Positions 1-6,811 of a stretch of 11,960 nt of DNA are shown here, piece by piece. The translations under genes and the position numbers were made by a program. Origin of the DNA: Fimiplasma intestinipullorum (GTDB lineage Bacteria > Bacillota_I > Bacilli_A > Erysipelotrichales > Coprobacillaceae); the NCBI GenBank assembly GCA_018715065.1, contig DVMJ01000057.1, positions 1-11,960 on the forward strand. Direction: 5' to 3'. Position 1 is the stretch's first letter. Each line of letters opens with the position of its first letter. The notes under the pieces were generated by a model. The model made no database searches. It had not been told where the DNA came from and saw only the letters and a program-made list of their open reading frames with translations.

Positions 1-935
1 TCCACGATACGTCTTGCAGACTCTTCAGACATCGTAATCATGACAAAGACCATGGAGACCATCATCAAACTATTTAGGATCTGGAAACTATATGTTAACA
101 GGGCCGAAAACTGACCTACATCCAAATCCAGACCACGACTGGTGATAATCGTATATGAGCCAAAAGATAAAACGAAGACCATGACTGCATACAAGCAGAA
201 TTGCATTAACGGTCCATTATAAGCTAAGATTTTTTCTGCACGGGTAAAATCGTTGCAGACATCTTCTGCTGCTGTCTCAAATTTCTTTTTCTCAAAGTCC
301 TCACGCACAAAGGCTTTGACCACACGCATTGCCTGAACGTTTTCCTGAATGGAATTATTTAAGGCATCATATTTACGGAAAACCTTTTTAAATAAAGGCA
401 TCGTCTTATAAATGACCAAAGATAAACCAATTCCCAAAATAGGAACCATCAGCAAAAAGATGAATGCCATCTTCCCGCCCATCACAAATGCCATCACAAA
501 TGAGAAGACCAACATGAGCGGACAACGGATCGCCTGTCGAATGATCATCATGTATGACATCTGTACATTTGTTACGTCGGTAGTCATACGTGTAACAAGT
601 GAAGACGTAGAGAATTTGTCAATGTTCTCAAACGAGTACGTTTGCACACGATAAAACAAATCTTTTCGTAAGTTGCGGGCAAAACCGCAGGATGCTGTGG
701 CACAGGTTACCCCAGCAAGTGCTCCGAACAACAGTGATAGCAGTGCCATAACAAGCAAAACAAGTCCATAGGACAATATCGTTCCCATTGAGCAGCCCGC
801 TTTGATCTCGTTAACCAGGTTAGCGATAACAAACGGAATGATACATTCCATAACGACCTCACCAGAGACCAGGATCGGTGTCCAAATGGACAAATGCTTA
901 TACTCGCGAATGGATTTAGCCAGCTCTCTAAGCAT
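1..935 (-). CDS. ABC exporter, membrane-domain half (partial, runs off left edge)
   Basis: This is the first 311 codons of a half-transporter of the ABC exporter type (fused membrane and ATPase domains), which moves drugs, peptides or lipids out through the cytoplasmic membrane. I translated it by hand, as no stop lies in the window. It has about six hydrophobic segments (roughly residues 17-38, 52-76, 132-150, 156-176, 237-257, 274-300). The cytoplasmic-loop signature STSSLVTRMTTDVTNVQ lies near 109-125, and the second loop has NSIQENVQAMRVVKAFVRE near 194-212; both are typical of Bacillota exporters. The ATP-binding domain would lie beyond the left edge. The ATG at 933-935 is chosen because AGGAGG (945-950) lies 9 nt before it. 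Such genes usually come in pairs forming a heterodimer, so a partner gene may follow to the left. The leader upstream suggests attenuation control, as for drug-inducible exporters. The substrate is unknown. Confidence 0.88.
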   Translation of the reverse strand, partial: MLRELAKSIREYKHLSIWTPILVSGEVVMECIIPFVIANLVNEIKAGCSMGTILSYGLVLLVMALLSLLFGALAGVTCATASCGFARNLRKDLFYRVQTYSFENIDKFSTSSLVTRMTTDVTNVQMSYMMIIRQAIRCPLMLVFSFVMAFVMGGKMAFIFLLMVPILGIGLSLVIYKTMPLFKKVFRKYDALNNSIQENVQAMRVVKAFVREDFEKKKFETAAEDVCNDFTRAEKILAYNGPLMQFCLYAVMVFVLSFGSYTIITSRGLDLDVGQFSALLTYSFQILNSLMMVSMVFVMITMSEESARRIV

Positions 936-967
936 CTCTTTTTTCCTCCTTTTATGATATTTTAAGC

Positions 968-1003
968 AAAAAAAGCGCAACCTCTAAGCGCTTGGTTTAA
1001 CGC
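968..1003 (-). promoter_or_regulatory. Leader terminator/antiterminator (putative attenuator) ahead of the ABC exporter
   Basis: In the leader RNA, AAGCGC (993-988) pairs perfectly with GCGCTT (978-973) around a 9-nt loop and is followed by five more U (972-968). This is a small intrinsic terminator between the promoter and the gene. An alternative pairing, GCGTT (1003-999) with AGCGC (992-988) using one U-G pair and a 6-nt loop, would capture the 5' arm of the terminator and allow read-through. The two structures exclude each other, as in ribosome- or ligand-controlled attenuators. The hairpin is short and its strength was not computed. Confidence 0.6.
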
Positions 1004-1023
1004 CTATTTGCTACATGCTTCAC
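997..1023 (-). other. Possible leader peptide ORF of the attenuator (very short)
   Basis: A GTG at 1023-1021 opens eight codons (V/M-K-H-V-A-N-R-R) ending in TAA at 999-997. The last Arg codon and the stop overlap GCGTT, the strand needed for the antiterminator. A ribosome finishing this ORF would therefore favour termination, and a ribosome stalled early would favour read-through. An in-frame ATG lies at 1026-1024, but the promoter puts the RNA start near 1020-1021. The ORF would thus have to be leaderless or start from an earlier RNA end, and no Shine-Dalgarno sequence is visible. An out-of-frame ATG-TAG pair sits at 1016-1011. Weakly supported. Confidence 0.25.
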
Positions 1024-1026
1024 CAT

Positions 1027-1056
1027 ATTATATAACAGTTTTAAAGGAAATGTCAA
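1027..1056 (-). promoter_or_regulatory. Consensus sigma-A promoter of the ABC exporter gene
   Basis: On the minus strand a perfect TTGACA (1051-1056) is separated by 18 nt from a perfect TATAAT (1027-1032). Transcription would start near 1020-1021, giving a leader of about 85 nt before the exporter ATG at 935. The promoter lies between the degV-family terminator and the exporter gene, so the exporter has its own transcript. Confidence 0.8.
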
Positions 1057-1154
1057 AGACATTCAAAATGTGAAAAAATGTTATTTTGAGCGACTATCTT
1101 CGCTCCGATCTCTCGCATTTTAGGATATCTTATCCTTCCGAAAAAATCAGCCAC

Positions 1155-1182
1155 AAAAAGAAAAGAAGTCTAATGACTTCTT
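1155..1182 (-). terminator. Intrinsic terminator of the DegV-family gene
   Basis: A perfect 8-bp stem (AAGAAGTC 1163-1170 with GACTTCTT 1175-1182, 4-nt loop) is followed on the minus strand by TTCTTTTTG. The upstream arm overlaps the stop codon (1183-1181). It separates this gene from the exporter promoter. Confidence 0.85.
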
Positions 1183-2044
1183 AAGCTTCAATTGTTTCAA
1201 TATATTGAATAGCAATACAATCCAAACCAGTATGACTGGAAATAACGGCATAGATATTGTCGTTGGTAATCGCAACATCCTGACCGACAATCAGTTGCTC
1301 TAATTCATCTTTCATCCGCAGTGCTTTTGCACGACAATCAGAATCGATAATGAAAACCTGATAGGAACGATCCTTCATCAATCGTAAGGCAATGTTTTCC
1401 ACCATATAGCGCTCAGCTTTTTTCTCTGTGCGTACTTTCGCCTCCACATCGATACGTCCTTCGGTTGAAGGATCGATCTTGAGGATCGGTTTGATTTTTA
1501 ACAAAGTCGCCAGGCTTGCAGCAACAGGCGTCAAACGTCCTCCTCTTTTTAAATGGTTCAAATCATTGGGATAGATCAGTGTTCCTGAAGCAGCAATTTT
1601 AGGCAGAATAATGGCTTTGATTTCTTCGACTGTTTTACCCGCATCAACCAGTTTTTTCACTTGAATGGTCACGTATTTTTCAATACAGCAAGTTGAAGAG
1701 ACCTCAATGCACGTCAACGGCAAGTCTTCCATCTCTGCAGCGATATTCAAAGATTGGGTCGTACTGGACAATCCCGTCGATAAAGGAATCGCAATCGCCT
1801 GATCATACCCTTCTTCTTTTAATTGATGAAAAAGCGTATCGATATCGCTCATGACCGGCATACTTGTTTTTGGCAATGCGCCTTCTTTTAACTTCGCATA
1901 TAAATCATCAGCCTGGATATCGACCCCATCACGATAAGAGATATCATTGATAATCAGCTGTAGGGGCAGAATAAAAATACCACGTTCCTGTGCTTCTTTT
2001 TCACTCATTCCACAGCCACTGTCACTAATGACGGCAATTTTCAT
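1181..2044 (-). CDS. DegV-family protein (FakB-like fatty-acid-binding subunit)
   Basis: DegV/FakB proteins hold a fatty acid in a two-domain cytoplasmic fold and present it to the kinase FakA, feeding acyl-phosphate into phospholipid synthesis. The 287 residues match the usual length of about 280. Motifs in order are SDSGCGMS near 8-14, KTSMP near 59-63 (the family TSxPS loop), IPLSTGLSSTTQS near 86-98, LKRGGRL near 165-171, KPIL near 185-188 and SSHTG near 269-273; the Ser, Arg and His sites line the head-group pocket in the family. I choose the ATG at 2042-2044, not the one at 2062, because GGAAGGGAG lies between them at good spacing and the family normally begins MKIAVISDS. The usual HxGPG is HTGLD here, so ligand preference may differ. 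It has its own promoter and terminator and no fakA neighbour. Confidence 0.9.
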   Translation of the reverse strand: MKIAVISDSGCGMSEKEAQERGIFILPLQLIINDISYRDGVDIQADDLYAKLKEGALPKTSMPVMSDIDTLFHQLKEEGYDQAIAIPLSTGLSSTTQSLNIAAEMEDLPLTCIEVSSTCCIEKYVTIQVKKLVDAGKTVEEIKAIILPKIAASGTLIYPNDLNHLKRGGRLTPVAASLATLLKIKPILKIDPSTEGRIDVEAKVRTEKKAERYMVENIALRLMKDRSYQVFIIDSDCRAKALRMKDELEQLIVGQDVAITNDNIYAVISSHTGLDCIAIQYIETIEA

Positions 2045-2076
2045 AATAGCACTCCCTTCCATGAATTGATACTCTT

Positions 2077-2104
2077 ATTATAAACATATTCTCCAGAAAT
2101 GCAA
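2077..2104 (-). promoter_or_regulatory. Promoter of the DegV-family gene
   Basis: The minus strand carries TTGCAT (2099-2104), a 16-nt spacer and a perfect TATAAT (2077-2082). This places the RNA start about 25 nt before the chosen ATG at 2044, leaving room for the ribosome binding site. No operator-like repeat is seen here. Confidence 0.65.
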
Positions 2105-2186
2105 TTCATTCTCGCCTCATTTCCACGTTAGAAAAATAAACGAAATCATAGCCATCACATATTGCTGTTTGTGTTCACTTCAGAGG

Positions 2187-2222
2187 TAGAGAAAAGACAG
2201 ACACGAATCAACCGGTCTGTCT
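2187..2222 (-). terminator. Intrinsic terminator after the two-module hydrolase gene
   Basis: AGACAGAC (2195-2202) and GTCTGTCT (2215-2222) form an 8-bp perfect stem with a 12-nt loop, followed on the minus strand by a U-rich tail. It starts about 12 nt after the stop codon at 2234. Confidence 0.85.
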
Positions 2223-2233
2223 ATAATCATTGA

Positions 2234-3517
2234 CTACATATCTTCTTGTTTTCTTTGACGTCTGGCCACTACATAGCCGCCCATTCCAACAACTGCCAGC
2301 AGCATGAGTCCGATATATGGATAGATCATCTGATTATCCGATGTCTGTACGATCTTATCTGGTGTCTCTGTATTGCCTGGCTGTTCTACATCGGTGATTG
2401 GGTCATCAGCCAATGTCTTGGAAGCCATCCACTGGAAGATACTCTGTCCATTATGGGTAGGCATATTTCTTGCCACATAGATCCATGACCAGTGACCTGG
2501 ATAATTGACACCATCAACTGTAACAGTGTCATATACCGTATAGATAGAACTTGGAATCAAGGCATGTAAACGATCGGATGTATTTTCTGGCTCAACCGAC
2601 GTATCATTTAAGGCATGCACCATCCAGATGTTATTGTCTTTTAATGTCAACAGTTCTTCATCTGTGCTTGATCCAAATGCCGCACAGATTGGAACGATGG
2701 CTGCAAACAATTCTGGGTTTTCAATCGCCATATTGACAGTCATCCATCCACCATCTGAACATCCTGCAACATAAATGCGATCAGCATCGATGTTGTATGT
2801 ATTCACGATCGTATTGATCAGGGCAGTGGCATGATCGAGGGATTCCTGTCCGTCTCTTGACCAGCTATTTGGTGACTGAGGAGCCAATACGTAAGCACCA
2901 CCAAAGATCTGCTGGGCACCCTCTTCTGCGAATCCTAAAGCCCCACGATTGGCGCGTAACTGTGAAGTATTGTTCTGTGCTTCGCCATATCCGCCTTCAC
3001 CGCCGCCATGGAACCAGACGATCAATGGATGATCTTTACCATCAGCAGCATTTTCAGGAACATACAGCTGATAGTTTAAGCCATCGCTATTACCAGCTGT
3101 AAAAGCCGCTGTTTCTTCATTAAAGATTTCATCCTGACTGAAGCTTAAAGCATCTTTAGCAATCGTTGAGCTATCACTTAAGGCGATATCTTTTGTCAGG
3201 GTAATATCATAAGCAACGTCTGCAGATAAGTTACGGCCGGCATCTAATGAGTAATTCAAAGTACTCTGGCCTTGTCCGTTATACTGGCAGGCTAAATTCA
3301 ATGTCACAATGCCATTTTCAACAGACACACTTGTCACGGTGCGCGCAACATCTTCATATAAGACAGCATTGCTGTTATATGGATCTGTTGCCGTCGCAGC
3401 TACCTGGAACATGTCTGTGGTTAAAGCTGAGGTATCGATCGTACGATCACCCAATACAGAAGATAAATCAATCTGTACCTGATCGATGGCTTCTCCATAA
3501 TCAAAGACATGCGCATG
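2234..3517 (-). repeat. Paralogous duplication, copy 1 (module B plus anchor)
   Basis: From the HAHVFDYGEA start of the Ig-like domain to the stop, this 1284-bp stretch is closely similar to 5067-6368 at DNA and protein level. The only length difference I see is 6 codons in the linker before the anchor motif. Promoter and signal peptide are also alike, so the two genes descend from one. Confidence 0.85.
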
Positions 3518-4891
3518 CAACGTAAATGGGATGGTTTCTTTTTCCGTTGGAGCAGTATTACGAGTCTGCTGGAACATCCAGTTCATTGGAGAACCATCCT
3601 CATGATGATTCAATACTTTTACCCATGACCAATGCAGCAAAGCGCCATTCATGGCATTGCTGATGCCATCTGCTGCCATTTCTTCATCAGTCCATAATAC
3701 GATCCTGTTATTGGTATCACCTAAATGCCTGAACGCGTCATACATCGCCTGAGAGCTTGTCGACTGGCAGGTCTGATCATTTTGCGCATGTGTAAAATAA
3801 ATTGGCACATTGATCAATTCCTGCGTATCCACTTGTTTAGTTACCATTTTCTGCTGTGAATCATCCCAGGTAAACACACTTCCCTGGAAAGCTGCTTCAA
3901 AGTCCTGCACTAATTGATCATAATCTGCAAAACCACCGCTATACTTATGAACTGAAACGATTGGATCCATCGAACAGCAGGCAATGGCACCTGCAAACAA
4001 TTCAGGATACTGCATCAAAAAACGCATCGTTGCGCCGCCGCCGCTGGATGCACCAGTTACATAAACCCGATTTTCATCCACAGTTCCATCTGTAATGAGT
4101 TTCCTGATCAGAGCAGCCTGCAACGCATTGTTCTGATCGATCAGAGACTGCTTTGCCGGATCCTTTGCCGCACCATATCCATAATTGGCATTGGAAACCT
4201 GAATCATCAACACTGCTGTCTGATAACCCGCTTCAGGCCAGGCTGTCACGCCTCGATTCGCAATCAGTGTTTTCTCGATATCGATTCCATATTCTCCGCC
4301 ACCATGATTCCAGACCACAAGCGGTACAGGCCCCTTGGCATCTGCAGGAACATACAAAGCATACTCACGGGTAATTCCGGCATATGTAAAAGTTCCGCGT
4401 TTGAACTCATCCAGGGTCTGTGTATTCACCGTATCCACATCTGTTGATGTAAAGCTCAGCTCCGGATACTTATCATTGGTTACACGCCATCCTGCTCCAT
4501 TATACGTACCATTATAATTAAATGGTGTCATCGTCAGTTTCAACGTATTCCCATCTACGGATACCTGAATCCCATCATCCGCATAAGGTTCAGCCATTTG
4601 GCCAGTCTCAATATCAATTGGCATGACACTGATTTGATTTTCAATATCAAAATCAGTAGCTGAAACTGTTGAGAGGATAGCTTCATCACTAACAGTGATC
4701 TCAAAAGAGACGACTTCCTGTCCACCATCGCCGACACGTGTATTGGCCACAATTCTTTCAACTTCTAAATTTGTTTTTCGTGCGCTTTGTGGTGTCAAAA
4801 CCGATGGTTCATTGGCTTGAGCAGGACTTACTACCATGCCGAAGGCTAATGCAGCCATCAATCCAGATGCCACAATTTTTTTGAAATTCAT
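2234..4891 (-). CDS. Secreted, anchored protein with two Ig-like plus alpha/beta-hydrolase (esterase/'predicted peptidase') modules
   Basis: A surface serine hydrolase of 885 residues, built as signal peptide (1-26, cleavage likely after AQA), module A (about 40-445), module B (about 459-830), motif VQTSD (848-852), membrane helix (about 857-876) and basic tail RRQRK. Each module has an N-terminal beta (Ig-like) domain, as in EstA-type esterases, and an alpha/beta-hydrolase domain resembling PHB-depolymerase-like esterases (COG4099-like). Module A shows oxyanion HGGGE (196-200), nucleophile Ser282 in GASSG, Asp372 and His420 in LHWSW. Module B shows HGGGE (628-632), Ser712 in GCSDG, Asp763 and His800 in GHWSW. 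Both triads look complete. AGGAGG precedes the ATG by 9 nt. Module B and the tail are very close to the neighbouring gene at 5067-6620, while module A is divergent. Likely ester or peptide cleavage at the cell surface; the substrate is unknown. Confidence 0.85.
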   Translation of the reverse strand: MNFKKIVASGLMAALAFGMVVSPAQANEPSVLTPQSARKTNLEVERIVANTRVGDGGQEVVSFEITVSDEAILSTVSATDFDIENQISVMPIDIETGQMAEPYADDGIQVSVDGNTLKLTMTPFNYNGTYNGAGWRVTNDKYPELSFTSTDVDTVNTQTLDEFKRGTFTYAGITREYALYVPADAKGPVPLVVWNHGGGEYGIDIEKTLIANRGVTAWPEAGYQTAVLMIQVSNANYGYGAAKDPAKQSLIDQNNALQAALIRKLITDGTVDENRVYVTGASSGGGATMRFLMQYPELFAGAIACCSMDPIVSVHKYSGGFADYDQLVQDFEAAFQGSVFTWDDSQQKMVTKQVDTQELINVPIYFTHAQNDQTCQSTSSQAMYDAFRHLGDTNNRIVLWTDEEMAADGISNAMNGALLHWSWVKVLNHHEDGSPMNWMFQQTRNTAPTEKETIPFTLHAHVFDYGEAIDQVQIDLSSVLGDRTIDTSALTTDMFQVAATATDPYNSNAVLYEDVARTVTSVSVENGIVTLNLACQYNGQGQSTLNYSLDAGRNLSADVAYDITLTKDIALSDSSTIAKDALSFSQDEIFNEETAAFTAGNSDGLNYQLYVPENAADGKDHPLIVWFHGGGEGGYGEAQNNTSQLRANRGALGFAEEGAQQIFGGAYVLAPQSPNSWSRDGQESLDHATALINTIVNTYNIDADRIYVAGCSDGGWMTVNMAIENPELFAAIVPICAAFGSSTDEELLTLKDNNIWMVHALNDTSVEPENTSDRLHALIPSSIYTVYDTVTVDGVNYPGHWSWIYVARNMPTHNGQSIFQWMASKTLADDPITDVEQPGNTETPDKIVQTSDNQMIYPYIGLMLLAVVGMGGYVVARRQRKQEDM

Positions 4892-4917
4892 TCCCTTCTT
4901 CCTCCTTTATGAATCAA

Positions 4918-4923
4918 ATTATA
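4918..4923 (-). promoter_or_regulatory. Extended -10 promoter element of the two-module hydrolase gene
   Basis: The minus strand reads TGC-TATAAT, an extended -10, with the RNA start near 4911 and a leader of only about 20 nt. The hexamer 17 nt upstream is GCGCAT (4941-4946), unlike TTGACA, and lies inside the cre-like site. Confidence 0.65.
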
Positions 4924-4937
4924 GCATCTGCGACTCA

Positions 4938-4951
4938 TAAATGCGCTTTCA
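4938..4951 (-). promoter_or_regulatory. cre-like (CcpA-type) operator, hydrolase gene 1
   Basis: The minus strand reads TGAAAGCGCATTTA. Against the Bacillus cre consensus TGWNANCGNTNWCA it has two mismatches. Exactly 14 nt separate it from the -10 box, so it covers the -35 position. CcpA bound here would be expected to repress when preferred sugars are present. The same element at the same distance is found at the two other esterase genes. Confidence 0.6.
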
Positions 4952-5029
4952 TGATTTATGTTTTGGTTCATATGATCAATAAAACATTCTTTTTTTATAT
5001 GATGTTTCATTTTTTGAACCCTTCTCATA

Positions 5030-5059
5030 TAAAAACAGGTCAGTACGTAACTGACCTGT
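5030..5059 (-). terminator. Strong intrinsic terminator after the disrupted esterase gene
   Basis: ACAGGTCAGT (5035-5044) and ACTGACCTGT (5050-5059) make a perfect 10-bp stem with a 5-nt loop, followed on the minus strand by TTTTTATAT. It lies just after the stop at 5067 and isolates the promoter of the gene at 2234-4891. Confidence 0.92.
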
Positions 5060-5066
5060 CTTCCAT

Positions 5067-6368
5067 TTAACAATTTTCTTCTTTACGCTGACGACGTACA
5101 ACGACATATCCAGCCATACCAGCAAAAGCTGCTACCATTAAAGCAAGGTATGGATAAGTCATCGTTGTATCCCCAGTCTGCACAATACCCTGTCCCTGGT
5201 TTCCTTCAGAAGGTGTCTGTGTATCAGAAGGATTTTCCACATCTGTCACTGGATCATCTGCCAAAGTCTGGCTTGCCATCCACTGGAAGATGCTTTGACC
5301 ATTATAAGTAGGCATATTTCTTGCCACGTAGATCCATGACCAGTGACCAGGATAATCAATACCATCAACGGTCACAGTATCATATACTGTATAAATGGAG
5401 CTAGGAATCAAAGCATGTAAACGATCAGAAGTCTCAGTTGGATCCACTGAAGTATCATTCATCGCATGAACTAACCAGATATTGTTATCTTTTAAGGTTA
5501 AGAGTTCTTCATCTGTGCTTGAACCATAAGCCCCACAAATTGGAACGATAGCTGCAAAGAGGTCTGGATTAGCAATAGCCATATTAACCGTCATCCAACC
5601 ACCATCAGAGCATCCAGCCACATAGATTCTGTCTGGATCGATGTTATACGTCTTGACAATCGTGTCGATCAAAGCCGTTGCATGGTCGATAGAACTCTGA
5701 TCATCTCTGGACCAGCTATTTGGAGACTGTGGTGCTAAGACATATGCCCCACCAAAAATCTGCTGTGTTCCTTCTTCCGCAAAGCCTAAAGCACCACGGT
5801 TTGCACGTAACTGAGAATTGTTGTTCTGTGCTTCACCATATCCACCTTAGCCTCCGCCATGGAACCAAATAATCAATGGATGCTTTTCACCATCACCAGA
5901 ATTTTCAGGAATATAAAGCTGATAATTCAATCCATCACTTTGACCAGGCGTGAAAGCAGCCGTTTCCTCATTAACGATCTCATTCTGATTGAAAACAAGG
6001 ACATCCTTATCTAAAACCGTACCATCGCTTAAAGAAATATCCTTTGTTAAGGTGATATCATAAGCGATACCAGCAGAAAGATTACGTCCGGCTTCCATTG
6101 AGTAGTTTAATGTACTCTGACCTTGGCCATTGTACAGGCATGCCAAATCTAATGTCACGATACCATTTTCAACGGAAACACCCGTTACGGTTCTTGCGAC
6201 ATCTTCATATAATACTGCATGACTGTTATATGGATCGGTAGCAGTTGCAGATACCTGGAACATATCTGCACTTAAAGCATCAGAAGCAATCGTCTGATCG
6301 CCTAAAACAGATGTCAGATCGATCTGTACCTGATCGATAGCTTCACCATAATCAAAGACATGTGCATG
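5067..6368 (-). repeat. Paralogous duplication, copy 2
   Basis: The 1302-bp partner of 2234-3517, in direct orientation. It lacks the divergent module A that precedes the shared part in the other gene and has a Pro/Thr/Glu-rich linker in its place. Confidence 0.85.
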
Positions 6369-6620
6369 CAGATCAAAAGAAACCTTCTGAGATGTCGTAG
6401 TCGGCGTCTCAGTCTCTTCTGTCGATGGTGGTGTTTCAGAAGGTGTATTCTCCTTGTTTATTTCTCTCTCGCTTTCAGTCGATGCAGTCTGTGTTTCGAG
6501 GACAGATTTTTGTGGTTCTTGTGGCGTCACTGTTGGTTCCTATGCAGAAGCAGGTGTCACGACTGTTCCAAAAGCAAAGGCTCCCATTAAAGCAGTTGCC
6601 GCCAATTTCTTCAAATTCAT
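5067..6620 (-). pseudogene. Single-module secreted esterase, paralogue of the 2234-4891 gene, interrupted by two in-frame stops
   Basis: Read from ATG 6620-6618 (GAGGAAGGA lies just upstream), one frame of 517 codons runs to TAA at 5069-5067. Two stops break it: TAG at codon 27 (6542-6540), at the signal-peptide cleavage site after PASA, and TAA at codon 258 (5849-5847), where the paralogue has Glu in HGGGE. Layout: signal peptide 1-26, Pro/Thr/Glu-rich linker (about 28-80), Ig-like domain from about 85, hydrolase domain with Ser338 in GCSDG, Asp389 and His426 in GHWSW, VQTGD anchor motif (480-484), membrane helix and RRQRK tail. There is no frameshift, and differences from module B of the neighbour fall mostly at third codon positions, so the stops look recent. 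Promoter, cre-like site and terminator remain intact. As written it would yield only a signal peptide; sequencing error or suppression cannot be excluded. A GTG at 6530 could open a fragment without a signal peptide. Confidence 0.85.
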
Positions 6621-6643
6621 CTTTTTCCTTCCTCGTATAACTA

Positions 6644-6649
6644 ATTATA
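6644..6649 (-). promoter_or_regulatory. Extended -10 promoter element of the disrupted esterase gene
   Basis: The minus strand reads TGT-TATAAT, an extended -10, about 24 nt before the ATG at 6620. The -35 position (6667-6672) reads GCGATT and lies inside the cre-like site, as for the paralogue. Confidence 0.65.
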
Positions 6650-6663
6650 ACATCCTCGCCAAT

Positions 6664-6677
6664 AGAAATCGCTTTCG
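6664..6677 (-). promoter_or_regulatory. cre-like (CcpA-type) operator, disrupted esterase gene
   Basis: The minus strand reads CGAAAGCGATTTCT, two mismatches from TGWNANCGNTNWCA, both at the outer ends, with the core AAAGCGATTTC intact. It lies 14 nt upstream of the -10 box, as at the other two esterase genes. Confidence 0.55.
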
Positions 6678-6754
6678 TATTTTAGATATAGACTCATACA
6701 ATAAAGTTTATGATTATAAAAAGGGAAATGATTCATTTTTTGAATATTCAAAAC

Positions 6755-6792
6755 AAAAAAATCAAAAGAGCAGGAATCCTCTTTCCTGCTCT
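6755..6792 (-). terminator. Strong intrinsic terminator after the tandem CE1 esterase gene
   Basis: AGAGCAGGAA (6767-6776) and TTCCTGCTCT (6783-6792) form a perfect 10-bp stem with a 6-nt loop, followed on the minus strand by TTTGATTTTTTTG. It lies about 20 nt after the stop codon at 6814-6812. Confidence 0.92.
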
Positions 6793-6811
6793 CCTGAAGG
6801 AGTATACGAAC

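Noticed and set aside
412..654. Plus-strand ORF of 80 codons
   Set aside because: It lies wholly opposite the ABC exporter frame, has no ribosome binding site and no recognisable fold; it is a shadow of the real gene.
1088..1136. Two further hairpins (GAGCGA/TCGCTC at 1088-1105 and AGGATA/TATCCT at 1122-1136) between the exporter promoter and the DegV-family terminator
   Set aside because: Neither is followed by a U-tract on either strand and neither matches an RNA family I recognise, so I do not call a terminator or riboswitch.
4555..4761. Minus-strand ORF in another frame within the two-module hydrolase gene
   Set aside because: It overlaps the well-supported 885-codon frame and has no start signal or family resemblance.
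4888..5073. Small minus-strand ORF in the spacer between the two hydrolase genes
   Set aside because: It runs through the strong terminator, the cre-like site and the -10 of the next gene, which explain this spacer better.
5067..6530. Treating the disrupted esterase as two separate real genes (5067-5672 and 5847-6530)
   Set aside because: Both pieces are in one frame with no shift and align end to end with the paralogue. The first lacks a signal peptide, and the second starts at an internal TTG within the hydrolase domain with no ribosome binding site.
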